DNA of 64,000 nt from Neoarius graeffei (lineage: Eukaryota; Chordata; Actinopteri; Siluriformes; Ariidae), in contig NC_083571.1 in the NCBI RefSeq assembly GCF_027579695.1, positions 48,647,890 through 48,711,889 of the forward strand. The letters are read 5' to 3'. The position numbers and the translations under genes were made by a program. How positions within the stretch are numbered: position 1 is the stretch's first letter; every line of letters starts with the position of its first letter. The notes under the pieces were generated by a model. It saw only the letters and a list, made by a program, of their open reading frames with translations, was not told where the DNA came from and ran no database searches. Below are positions 10,787-21,598 of the stretch, piece after piece.

Positions 10787-11516
10787 AAGCTTTTTGTCTC
10801 TGGAAGGATTGTTGTGGAAACTCTCGAAAACTTAAACTCTCCAAGCAAAAATGATTCAAAGTCCAAGAGGTTGCAAAAAAGTTTAGACTTTTATTAAATC
10901 AATTAATAAAAGCCGAGTTTGGTCTGCAGAGTGAACTGACTCGAAATCACAACGTTCTTACTTTACACTGTCTCAAAAAAAAAAGCACGGTGTATACAAG
11001 TAGTTTCATTGGTGAGCATATCATGTCATACCACTTCAACATTTTCTATTGGGCAGTACATCTCACGCTTCTCATATTTTGTATCAACCGAGACAAATTT
11101 TCCAGTATGAATGGTCAATTCAGAAAGAATCAAAACATATGATAAGGAGTGATACATTGTGAACAACACAGTATTCAGAGTGTACAATACATGATTCAAA
11201 ATTACTGGGGTCAAATCTGCTTAAAGGTCATAGGCAATGGTCGGAGGTGAAACACAGAATATCAACTTTATTGTCTAGAAGAACGACCCAAAAAGTTAAT
11301 TCAATCTTCCTAGTGTCTAATTTGCACCCTAAAATTGAATAAAATGGTTAAAATATACTGTTTTGCCCAATTTCCGAAGATTTGTTTACATCTCACTTAT
11401 GCGCACTTTCGCCGTCGTCGTGACTATATTTAAGCCAAACAGACTGGGAGCAGCTCTGTGTTTACTTGCAAACCGAACACACGTGTACGGACTTTGGTCG
11501 TGAGAGGTTGTGTAAA

Positions 11517-11734
11517 ATGTCTGAAAGCGATAGCGATTTTGAAGTAGGAAGTCTCCAAATTAAATATCGAGAGGTGAAACCATATATGTATGAACCTATG
11601 GCCGTTGCGAAGCAATGTGTGAATGTGGCTCACTGGTTTGACCGTGCGGCCTCGGAATCGGACAGCAACTCAGCCGACTCTGATCGCGGTGACTCCGGAC
11701 CTCAACAAGACTCGCGCCCAAATGATTTATCCTG
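11517..11734 (+). CDS. acidic leader exon of a transposon ORF (P2X7-like type)
   Basis: The ATG at 11517 opens MSESDSDFEVGS, then reads VKPYMYEPMA and a Ser/Asp-rich tail ending in RPNDLSW. A consensus donor (cctg|gtaatt, GT at 11735-11736) cuts the Trp codon, and a stop follows at once if unspliced. The exon at 41321-41556 has the same layout: acidic start, I-x-PY-x-[YF]-EP, acidic Ser-rich tail, Trp, donor. Such leaders resemble the start of many fish P2X purinoceptor 7-like (ballast-domain) proteins. An upstream in-frame ATG exists at 11466. The next exon is not found, so the gene is probably dead. Function unknown. Confidence 0.45.
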
Positions 11735-11812
11735 GTAATTATGATAAATTCCTACTTTCATCGTAATACTAAATAAAAGCCCTTTTGAATAATAATTAAA
11801 CCGCCCTCCCTA

Positions 11813-12019
11813 GTGGATATAGGTAGAGTAGAGTGGGGTAATACGCCCCCGTGGGGTAAAAGGCCCCCGGCCTGTTTTACCCAAAATAACCACCAGATGG
11901 CGCAAAGTTACATTTCTATTGTTGCTATGGACTGGCTTGACAACGGGGATATACAAATATCCACTGTGGATCGCATATCAGCAACGCAACGGAGAGAAAT
12001 CAAATTTCATGGTAAGTGA
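11813..12019 (+). other. short open frame with splice donor in a GTGGGGTAA-repeat element
   Basis: An open frame of 68 codons whose later part (MAQSYISIVAMDWLDNGD) ends at a strong donor catg|gtaagt (GT at 12012-12013). It lies in an element that begins agagtagagtggggtaatacg (11825) and carries several gtggggtaaaaggcccc words. It may be the first exon of a lost transposase; I recognise no domain. Confidence 0.25.
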
Positions 12020-12260
12020 TATAATTTTCAGATATCAGTAAAACTGTATTTAGATAGCTGCTATTTCATCAGATATCACAGCTGTGTATGTGGTATGAGT
12101 AGACAAGTCAGTACGTTAAAAAAATACATTAGGTATAAAAAGTTGAATCACATTTTGAAAGTAAGACCCTTTTTTGTAAAAGTGTAGTCTGTGGGGTAAA
12201 ACGCCCCCTTAATGGTGGGGTAAATGGCCCCCAGGGGGCATCGTTTCCTTTTATCATAAT

Positions 12261-12964
12261 TAGAGTAGAGTGGGGGGAAAAGACCCCTGAAGGAAAATTC
12301 AGTTTTTCTCCAAGTTGAAATGAACCATGTGTTTAGTTTTAATCATAGTTTTTGACAACAGTGACATGAACAATAATGCCACCTAAAGTTTGCCTAAAGT
12401 TAATACTTAATTTTTTTTTTTTTTTAACAAAAACAAACATTGTGCCAAGGGGGCCTTTTACCCCCCCCCAGTGGGGTAAAAGGCCCCCTGAGGTGGGGCA
12501 ATAGGCCCCCTCACTCAAAAAAACAAGAAAATATCCCTGAATTAATGAATAGCTTGTTCTTTGTTAATTCATGTTCAATCCACACAAAATTATATTGAAA
12601 TTAAAATGCGAAATATAATAAAATAATGCATCTATTCATTAATTCAGGGATATTTTCTTGTTTCTTTCACATTATAGGCTTAAGTAAACATTTTTGCTAT
12701 CCAAACAGCTTTTTTTGAGTGAGGGGGCCTATTGCCCCACCTCAGGGGGCCTTTTACCCCACTGGGGGGGGTAAAAGGCCCCCTTGGCACAATGTTTGTT
12801 TTTGTTAAAAAAAAAAATTTAAGTATTAACTTTAGGCAAACTTTAGGTGGCATTATTGTTCATGTCACTGTTGTCAAAAACTATGATTAAAACAACACAT
12901 GGTTGATTTCAACTTGGAGAAAAACTGAATTTTCCTTAAGGGGGGGCTTTTCCCCATACTCTAA
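12261..12964. mobile_element. 700-bp foldback (palindromic) element
   Basis: Left arm 12261-12550 and right arm 12632-12964 are near-perfect reverse complements over about 260 bases plus an inner 28-base arm (aagaaaatatccctgaatta and its complement), with a short unpaired spacer. Ends are tagagtag... and ...tactcta. Arms repeat the words gtggggtaaaaggcccc and aggtggggcaataggcccc, also seen at 11835 and 12190. No gene. Superfamily unknown. Confidence 0.85.
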
Positions 12965-13214
12965 CGATTACTTGACAGTGCACCGGTAGGCCACATTAGC
13001 CTGCCATCCGCAGCATTATACTATTTATAGCCTACTCTAAGCGAGGAAATATGCCTTTGTCTCATTTCCACAATGACTGTACAGGATCCCTCAGGATTCT
13101 TGACTTGTCAATTGCAAGCAAAAGTAAAAAATGTTTACCTCCAATCTTCTCCTTTTTGCTTGAGCGTTGCTGCTCCGTTTCTTCTTTGACTGCTTGATTT
13201 TGCTTCACGTGCAC
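12965..13214. other. spacer inside the Kolobok-like element
   Basis: No gene or repeat recognised; probably residual interior of the host transposon. Confidence 0.35.
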
Positions 13215-13672
13215 AATCCACTCTCTCTGCCTCATCTCCTTTTCTGGGAAAAAAAAAACCCTCTGGCTTCACACGCACAATCTACTCTCTCTGCCTCGTC
13301 TCCTCTTTCGGAAAAAGCCAACCCACTCACTCTGCCTCTTCTCCTTTTTTGGAAAAAGCCAACCCACTCGCTCCGCCTTGTCTCCTTTTTCGGAAAAAGC
13401 CAACCCACTCGCTCCGCCTCTTCTCCTTTTTCGGAAACAGCCAACCCACTCGCTCGCCTCTTTTCTTTTTTCGGAAAAAGCCAACCCACTTGCTCCGCCT
13501 CTTCTCCTTTTTCGGAAACAGCCAACCCACTCGCTCCGCCTCTTTTCTTTTTTCAGAAAAAGCCAACCCACTCGCTCCGCCTCTTCTCCTTTTTCGGAAA
13601 CAGCCAACCCACTTGCTCCGCCTCTTCTCCTTTTTCAAAAAAGCCAACCCACTCGCTCCCCCTCTTCTCGTC
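13215..13672. repeat. 41-bp minisatellite
   Basis: About eleven tandem copies of a unit like gcctcttctcctttttcgga|aacagccaacccactcgctcc, with aaaag/aacag and tct/ttt variants. Because 41 is not a multiple of three, three units bring the frame back, which creates long repetitive frames on both strands that are not genes. Read on minus, a unit encodes FPKKEKRRSEWVGF, the core of a THAP domain, and the array joins the THAP exon at its right end. Confidence 0.9.
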
Positions 13673-13744
13673 TCTCAGTAAAAGGTAAAAACTTCTTCCT
13701 GAACCGGTCCCCTTGTTACAGTTCACTGCACAACAATAAGGCAT
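13667..13744 (-). pseudogene. THAP-domain first exon, disrupted by minisatellite
   Basis: The ATG at 13744-13742 (minus) opens MPYCCAVNCNKGTGSGRSFY followed by LLLRDEKR-SEWV. This fits the THAP zinc-finger start (M-P-x-C-C-A-x-x-C, then SFY, then an R-x-x-W), a DNA-binding domain of Kolobok and P-type transposases and of domesticated THAP proteins. After the Trp it runs into 41-bp repeats made from its own sequence, so no full domain is left. The matching start in the other copy is at 40659. Confidence 0.72.
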
Positions 13745-13805
13745 GGGGGTTTTCTTTGGAAATTCCTGAATGCATGTCTGCACTCAAGCCAAACAGCAAT
13801 GTAAG

Positions 13806-15597
13806 CAGGGCCGTAACCAGGATTTTTCAAATACCGAGGTCAAACATTGCGATACATCTTATTTGCCAAAAAAAAAATGTCCTAATATGGTGACTTTTCA
13901 TACATTTTGGAAACGAGTCAAAATCACAAGCCCAACAAGATGAACATGTAGGTGAACATGTTCTCATCTCATCTCATTATCTCTAGCTGCTTTATCCTGT
14001 TCTACAGGGTCGCAGGCAAGCTGGAGCCTATCCCAGCTGACTACGGGCGAAAGGCGGGGTACACCCTGGACAAGTCGCCAGGTCATCACAGGGCTGACAC
14101 ATAGACACAGACAACCATTCACACTCACATTCACACCTATGGTCAATTTAGAGTCACCAGTTAACCTGCATGTAAGACTGCATGTCTTTGGACTGTGGGG
14201 GAAACCGGAGCACCCGGAGGAAACCCACGCGGACACAGGGAGAACATGCAAACTCCACACAGAAAGGCCCTCGCCGGCCATGGGGCTCGAACCCAGGACC
14301 TTCTTGCTGTGAGGCGACAGCGCTAATCACTACACCACCGTGCCGCCCGGTGAACATGTTTATTTTAACAATTTCAAAACTGCACGATCACAAAAGTATT
14401 TTGTGCACGTGAGTGAGTGAGTGTGGGTGAGTGAGAGAGAGAGTGTGTGAGTGAGTGAGTGAGTGAGTGATGGAGTGTGAGTGAGTGAGTGAGAGTGACA
14501 ACACAATCTAGCCGAGCCTGAATGGACTTCAATTGCTTTTGAAAAAATATATGCCCTTTTCAATAGCAAAATACTAGACGGTTATTGTACAAAACCGACT
14601 AAAACGCACATTCAGAGACTGAGCCTCACTGGAGATGGGAGTCAATAAGAGGGGCGGGACAAGACTTCCCGAGAGGAGGCTCATCTCCAGCTGGTGATTG
14701 GAGGAGGAGCTGTGAACGCGGCTGGGCTGTTCATGATTGACAGAAAGCAGTCAGAGGTGGTACATCATGTTGTAAATAAAATGTGCACATAATAAGTTTG
14801 CTACCCGTTTTCATTTCCGTTCGAAAATACAATCAATGATCAAAACAATAGTGTCTTGTGTTTACGTTAGCCTATAGTCTGGTAAGTTAGCAAAATAGCT
14901 CAAGTCTCGTCAGCACCCAATAACTTCATAAACAACAGGTCACGACCGTCCAGCCTTTTCTGATCTGAAACGCACCAAATCAAATCGAGAGAGAGAATAA
15001 AAGAGTTTGTGCCGCCTGGAAAACGAAAATCCTATCTAGCTAAGTGGCTTCGACTGTTGTTGCTTGAAATGCTAATTAAAATTGCACTGTTAATGATCAT
15101 AAGCATTCCGGCACATAACTGTCAGTGACTGGCAAAATTAACTCACCTTCTTCCCTCTTTCTTTTTCTCTCACTTGTTGACTTTCCAAAGCTGAGTTTGG
15201 TTTGTTTTAGTGTAGTAGACTTCTTCATCTTATGTCAATTTTCAGATTCCACGACTAATTGACAAACTGCTTGGCTGCGGAGTCGGACCTTGATGAGAAT
15301 ACTTCTCAACTCTTGTATATCCCGCGGTGCTTAGCTGACTATCGCGAGGCTGCCTAATATGAAATGTTTACAATGTCGGATATTTCAGCTTCGTTTAAAA
15401 ATGATTATGTGGACTTTATGTTTAGACAAACAAATGAGAACAGGGGGATGCAAGCTGAATTTAGAATTTTCCACCGATCAAAGTCAGAACGATTTTCATC
15501 ATATATTAATTTCACATTTCTGAGTGAAAAAAAAATACCGTGGGAAAAAAATGCCGAGGACATGACCTCGGTGTCCTCAATGGTAGTTACGGCCCTG
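13806..15597. mobile_element. hAT-type element nested in the Kolobok-like copy
   Basis: Ends CAGGGCCGTAACCAGG... and ...AGTTACGGCCCTG are flanked by the 8-bp duplication aatgtaag (13798-13805, 15598-15605). It contains SINE copy 2 and GA/GT-rich repeats (14410-14500). The open frame at 15364-15651 lies over its right end; no domain is recognised in it. Likely non-autonomous. Confidence 0.87.
13963..14348 (-). mobile_element. tRNA-derived SINE, copy 2
   Basis: Full-length minus copy with target duplication ggtgaacatgtt at 13951-13962 and 14349-14360. It carries a small internal duplication (cctgcatgtaagactgcatg near 14164). Confidence 0.93.
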
Positions 15598-15714
15598 AAT
15601 GTAAGTAACCGGAAGTGGACTCAACTCAAGTGGTTTGTTTGTCTTAAATGACGTCATGCACTGAGTGGTCATGAAAATCGCCGAACAGAAATTCGCCACG
15701 ATCTGCACTAACTT

Positions 15715-16094
15715 CTCATCTCTCATCTCATTATCTCTAGCCGCTTTATCCTTCTACAGGGTCGCAGGCAAGCTGGAGCCTATCCCAGCTGACTACGGGC
15801 GAAAGGCGGGGTACACCCTGGACAAGTCGCCAGGTCATCACAGGGCTGACACACAGACACAGACAACCATTCACACTCACATTCACACCTACGGTCAATT
15901 TAGAGTCACCAGTTAACCTAACCTGCATGTCTTTGGACTGTGGGGGAAACCGGAGCACCCGGAGGAAACCCACACGGACACGGGGAGAACATGCAAACTC
16001 CACACAGAAAGGCCCTTGCCGGCCCCGGGGCTCGAACCCAGGACCTTCTTGCTGTGAGGCGACAGCGCTAACCACTACATCACCGTGCCGCCCC
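15715..16094 (-). mobile_element. tRNA-derived SINE, copy 3
   Basis: Full-length minus copy flanked by ctgcactaactt at 15703-15714 and 16095-16106. Confidence 0.93.
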
Positions 16095-16145
16095 CTGCAC
16101 TAACTTATTTTAATTATTACTTATTAACAATACTTACTGTATTGG

Positions 16146-16520
16146 GGCGGCATGGTGATGTAGTGGTTAGCGCTGTTGCCTCACAGCAAGAAGGTCCGGG
16201 TTCGAGCCCCGTGGCCGGCGAGGACCTTTCTGTGTGGAGTTTGCATGTTCTCCCCGTGTCCGCGTGGGTTTCCTCCGGGTGCTCCGGTTTCCCCCACAGT
16301 CCAAAGACATGCAGGTTAGGTTAACCGGTGACTCTAAATTGACCGTAGGTGTGAATGTGAGTGTGAATGGTTGTCTGTGTCTATGTGTCAGCCCTGTGAT
16401 GACCTGGCGACTTGTCCAGGGTGTACCCCGCCTTTCGCCCGTAGTCAGCTGGGATAGGCTCCAGCTTGCCTGCGACCCTGTAGAACAGGATAAAGCGGCT
16501 AGAAATAATGAGATGAGATG
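16146..16520 (+). mobile_element. tRNA-derived SINE, copy 4
   Basis: Full-length plus copy. It faces copy 3 only 50 bp away in opposite orientation, forming a large inverted repeat. The flanks aatacttactgtattgg (16129-16145) and aatacttattggg (16521-16533) are probably one diverged target duplication. Confidence 0.9.
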
Positions 16521-16616
16521 AATACTTATTGGGACCAGAAGAAAATTACAGAGGGTTTTTTAACATATAAAGTTTCAAATGTACATAAATTGAAAACCGT
16601 TGCCTATGAGCATTAA

Positions 16617-17289
16617 AGATTGATACAGGCTGCAGGTGCAAATGAGCACAACACTCATGGCCTTGGCCAGTCTACCACAACATAGGATTTAAAAAAAAGA
16701 AAATGCACATTGCAGCTTGTAACCATACCTGATTCAGAATAACTTGATAAAATGTATTACGTTAGTATACAAAACACAAAGAGAGACATTATGTACTGTA
16801 CCATTATATCACTCATTGGGATCAAAATTTATCAGAAGAAGAAAGACATTACTGGTCAATAGAGACTTAATTAAGCACAGAGCAGAATGTGTGGGCGAAG
16901 ATAAATCTCAAGGATTTAATGAACCAAAACAAGCAGCAATCAGAACAGCCTGCCTGTTCCAATTTGATGAACAGGTAACAATCAGACCAGCTTGTACCAG
17001 TTCAGTCATACCAAATATATATTTCTATCACATTTCAGATATACATACAGTGTATATATATGGGTCCGTCTCAGAAACTGGTCTCTCATTTGGGACATTA
17101 TGGTCAAAAAATAAATTTTCTAATTTTACAAATTTTTTTGCATTTACCTAACACTCAATGTTTCTTTTGTCATGTTTAATAAGAATAAAGATAGTATCTT
17201 GCTTTATCTGGCCTCCACTGTGGAAATTATTTTTATTACAATTCAAATGCTTTTGTAAAATTGATTTACATATAAAATAAAATAACTAC
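16617..17289. other. AT-rich sequence, no supported gene
   Basis: The 135-codon open frame at 16744-17151 has AT-driven composition and no domain I recognise; it ends in a poly-T-rich run. Confidence 0.4.
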
Positions 17290-17665
17290 GGCGGCACGGT
17301 GGTGTAGTGGTTAGCGCTGTCGCCTCACAGCAAGAAGGTCCAGGTTCGAGCCCCGTGGCCGATGAGGGCCTTTCTGTGCGGAGTTTGCATGTTCTCCCCA
17401 TGTCCGCGTGGGTTTCCTCCGGGTGCTCCGGTTTCCCCCACAGTCCAAAGACATGCAGGTTAGGTTAACTGGTGACTCTAAATTGACCGTCGGTGTGAAT
17501 GCGAGTGTGAATGGTTGTCTGTGTCTATGTGTCAGCCCTGTGATGACCTGGCGACTTGTCCAGGGTGTACCCCGCCTTTCGTCCGTAGTCAGCTGGGATA
17601 GGCTCCAGCTTGCCTGTGACCCTGTAGAACAGGATAAAGCGGCTAGAGATAATGAGATGAGATGA
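17290..17665 (+). mobile_element. tRNA-derived SINE, copy 5
   Basis: Full-length plus copy from ggcggcacgg to the gataatgagatgagatgag tail. No clean target duplication seen. Confidence 0.92.
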
Positions 17666-17982
17666 GTGGTTAAGGATATTAGATATACAAATAATTCTGC
17701 CATTTTATTTGTTTGTTGGGTTGGGAAGCTCCGGAAGCTCTTATGATCTGTGGATGCTGGCTGTAGCAAACTCACATGTATAGACAAGATTGTTTAAAGG
17801 CAAAACACCATTAAACAAACTGCTGTTCACCTTTCACACAAAATCACTCTGTGGTTTTCATTATCATCAAAGCTAAGAAAGAGAAACTGAGCTGAAAATG
17901 GAGAGGGAAAAGTTAGCAATGCAGACAAAATAAGCTCAATCATGGCAAAGCTAGCATTTGGTGGGACTGAGTGGAATAGTTT

Positions 17983-18016
<34 letters not shown>

Positions 18017-18595
18017 TTTCATTGGTAGACATGTGCATGTACACCGTTTGGAGCTTGAATATGGAATCTAACAGAATCATCATGCTGAATTATAGAAAAC
18101 AACTTGTTTTCATTAACATATTTCAGATACAACCTAGAACATTCGAAAGTTAAAGCTCAGGTTTACAAACAGTCAGGTTGGTGTAACAGATGGAAAATCA
18201 CAACTTATGCAAAAAAGCTGAGCACCTTGTTTTTCCCTAAGTTTTCCCACACCCTTTCTCTGTCCCATTCTCTTTCACTTTTCTTTCTATTTCCTCTCCT
18301 TTTCTTCCACTGCTGACTCTGACCCTCCCTCACACTTTCTTTTCTGTTCTGTGTCTGTTTGGAGGAGGTCTCCAGACTTTTCAGATAGAAGCTGCATACT
18401 TTCAGGCTTGACAGAAAGAGAGGAAGTTGAGAGGTAAGAGAAGAAGAACAGAAACCCCCTTAACATACACACTCTACTGGACAAAATGCTAGGTCGCACA
18501 CATACTGACCACCCTGAATATGATATTTCCTTGCTATCAGTGCAATCAGACAGGAGAACACCATGCACAGGTCAATTTTGACCATGCACAGGTCA
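17666..18595. other. non-coding stretch with (GA)n
   Basis: No gene. A (GA)n microsatellite lies at about 17984-18014. The 13-bp word catgcacaggtca occurs twice just before the LINE (18562 and 18582). Confidence 0.45.
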
Positions 18596-21500
18596 AAACT
18601 CTCATCCATGCTTTCATAACCTCAAGACTGGACTATTGCAATGCCCTCCTTACTGGTCTTCCAGCCAGCTCCCAATGACTTTATAGCACTAAATGAAGCT
18701 GTGCCTGCTGGTTATACATTTATTGACAAGCCCCGGCTATCAGGTCGTGGGGGTGGATTGGCTGTGCTTTATCGTTCTTGCTTTAAGCCTGTATATGTGA
18801 CTTTAAAGGATTTTACATCTTTTGAAAGTCTTGCTCTTAGTTTTAATGGTAGCCAACCACTACTTATTTTACTTGTATATAGGCCCCCGAAAGCGTCAAC
18901 TGTTTTTATTTCTGAATTTTCTGATCTTCTTTCCTCTGTCTGCCCTAAGTACTCATCTATCCTAGTTTTAGGGGATTTTAATATACATGTTGATTCTAAC
19001 CACTGTAATTTCTCAAGCCAGTTCTTGAATGTTTTAAATTGTTTTGACTTGGATCAGCATGTAAATTTTCCCACACATGTGAAAGGTCACACACTGGATC
19101 TTGTATGCACTAGTGGAAAAGCCCCATCTGATATGTCATCTAAAGACCTTGCCATCTCTGACCACACAGCTGTTCTTTTTGGTTTTGCTATCCCTGAGCC
19201 TCAGTCTCGTATGCGCTCAAAGCGCTCCATTACATACAGAAACATAAAACACATAAACACTGCTGAGCTCACTAGTTTATTACAAACACGGCTTATGTCA
19301 GAGTCTTATAGCTCCGACTTGGATGACCCATTGCTGATTTACAACTTCCATCTCTCTGAAGCACTGCATCAACTTGCTCCCTTAAAAACCCGCACTGTCT
19401 CCTTCACACGATCTGCTCCCTGGTACACACCTGAGCTAAGAAAGATGAAAGCAGCCGGTAGACAGCTTGAGCGGCTTAGCAAGAGGACTGGACTGACTGT
19501 GCATGCACAGGCTTATAAAGAGCACATTTTATCCTACAAACAGTCATTAAACGATACTAAATCATTGTACTATTCCTCAGTCATCACTAGTGGTCACAAT
19601 AACCCCAGAGCTCTATTTTCAGTAATTAACAAACTTGTCCAGCCATCCAAACCCTTCCCGCTTACCCCCACAACTGATCTTTGCTGTGAGTTTCTGGACT
19701 TTTTTGACAACAAAATTTGCACCATCTACAAGAAACTCCAGTCATTACCAACTACCCAGTGTGACATTCCATTTCTGACCACACCTGTCATGTCACTCTC
19801 ATCTTTCTCCCCTGTTGATGACACTACAATTCATGACCTAGTCACCAAGGCTAGGCCCACCACCTGTCTCCTGGATCCCATGCCCACCCCTCTTGTGAAG
19901 GCCTGTTTGCCTGCTCTTTGCCCTCTCCTTGTCAACATCATAAACTCATCTCTTGTCTCTGGCATCGTCCCTTGCTCCTTGAAAACTGCTGCCATCACAC
20001 CAGTCCTTAAGAAACCAGGAGCTGCTTTTGATGATTTTAAAAACTACCGGCCCATCTCTAACTTGCCTTTTATTTCTAAGATTCTTGAGCGTATAGTGGC
20101 CCTGCAGCTCCAAGACCACCTTACATCATGTGGCTTGTGGGAAGAGTTTCAGTCTGGTTTTAGAGTGAAGCATAGTACTGAAACAGCCTTGGTCAAAGTG
20201 GTTAATAACCTACTTATTGCTGCAGACTCTGGCCATTTTAGCATTCTTTTATTACTGGACCTGACAGCTGCGTTTGACACGGTTTGTCATAATACACTGC
20301 TCACTCGATTGGAGACACTTTTGGGTATTACGGGCACTGCACTTTCTTGGTTTAGGTCATATCTCACGGGTAGGGAACAGTTTGTTACTATCGGTGATTT
20401 CCGGTCCCATAGCTTGCCCCTTGCTCATGGTGTACCACAAGGTTCTGTCCTAGGCCCCCTGCTCTTCACTATTTATACTCTCCCCCTTGGCCATATCCTT
20501 CGCCAGCATAATCTTCATTTCCACAGTTATGCTGATGATACACAAATTTACATCCACACTAAGCCCTCACATCCACTCCCACTTTCTGACCTGGCTGCCT
20601 GCCTTCATGATATCAGTAATTGGATGACTTGTAACTTTCTTAAACTCAACCATGATAAGACAGAAGCCATACTCATTGCCACTCCCACCCTCCTTAAAAA
20701 GATAAACCATTCTCAGTTCTCCATCCCAGGCTACTTTACCACCACCTCATCTGAAGTGAAGAATCTTGGTGTCATTATTGACTCATCACTTTTTTTTGAA
20801 TCCCACATAAAACAGGTCACAAAAACAGCATTTTTCCATCTGAAAACCATCTCTAAACTCCGATCTTCTCTCACCCTTGCCACTGCAGAAACTCTCATCC
20901 ATGCTTTCATAACCTCAAGACTGGACTATTGCAATGCCCTCCTTACTGGTCTTCCAGCCAAATCAATAAACAGATTACAACATATCCAGAACTCTGCAGC
21001 AAGACTTCTTACCCACACCAGACCATGGCAACACATCACGCCTGTCCTTCACCAACTCCACTGGCTTCCTGTTCAGTCACGCATTCAATTCAAAATCCTT
21101 CTACTCGTCTTTAAGGCACAGCATAATCTAGCACCCCCTTATCTCACTCATCTCCTCTCCCCATACCAGCCCACACGCACCCTACGCTCCACTGACACAC
21201 ACCTCCTTGTCACCCCCTCTACTCGTCTTCATTCCATGGGTGACAGGGCTTTTAGTGTAGCTGGGCCTAAACTCTGGAATTCTCTCCCCCTCTCATTGCG
21301 GCAGTGTACCTCTCTCTCTTCTTTTAAGGCACAATTAAAAACCCACCTTTTTACTCTTGCTTTTCCCTTTTAATAGATACTTTTTTTAATCGGTTTTATT
21401 ATTTTAGTGTCAGAATGGTCCAGCTATTTTATTGTTTTGTTTTTTATTGATAGTTTACTTGTTATATATTCCTGTCCTGCTTCGTTTTATTCATCTTATT

Positions 21501-21598
21501 TTTAATTATTTCTAATTGTTTATAATTGCTTGATTTTATTTTTACACTTTTATTGTTAAGTGTCCTTGAGTACCCTGAAAGGCGCTTTAAATAAACTA

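Larger units (their letters stand above)
11225..16612. mobile_element. Kolobok-like DNA transposon, heavily invaded copy
   Basis: TTAA flanks both ends (11221-11224, 16613-16616). The left end aggtcataggcaatgg and the reverse complement of the right end (tgctcataggcaacgg) are inverted near-copies. A leader exon starts 292 bp inside the left end on plus; a THAP exon starts on minus about 300 bp inside the right end once the nested hAT and two SINEs are removed. Kolobok elements are known for TTAA targets and THAP-type transposases. The centre is replaced by foldback repeats and a minisatellite. The second copy at 40302-41777 has the same plan. Confidence 0.68.

Noticed and set aside
12190..12240. 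Regulatory operator-like GTGGGGTAAA repeats
   Set aside because: They belong to the foldback/MITE family rather than to a promoter.
13167..13893. Long repetitive open frames on both strands over the minisatellite
   Set aside because: A 41-bp unit keeps many frames open at once; the products are frame-shifted versions of one repeat, not proteins.
16146..16210. tRNA gene in the SINE head
   Set aside because: Only promoter boxes are tRNA-like; the sequence is a SINE head without a cloverleaf.
16744..17151. 135-codon frame
   Set aside because: No domain, AT-driven composition; long enough to look odd but unsupported.
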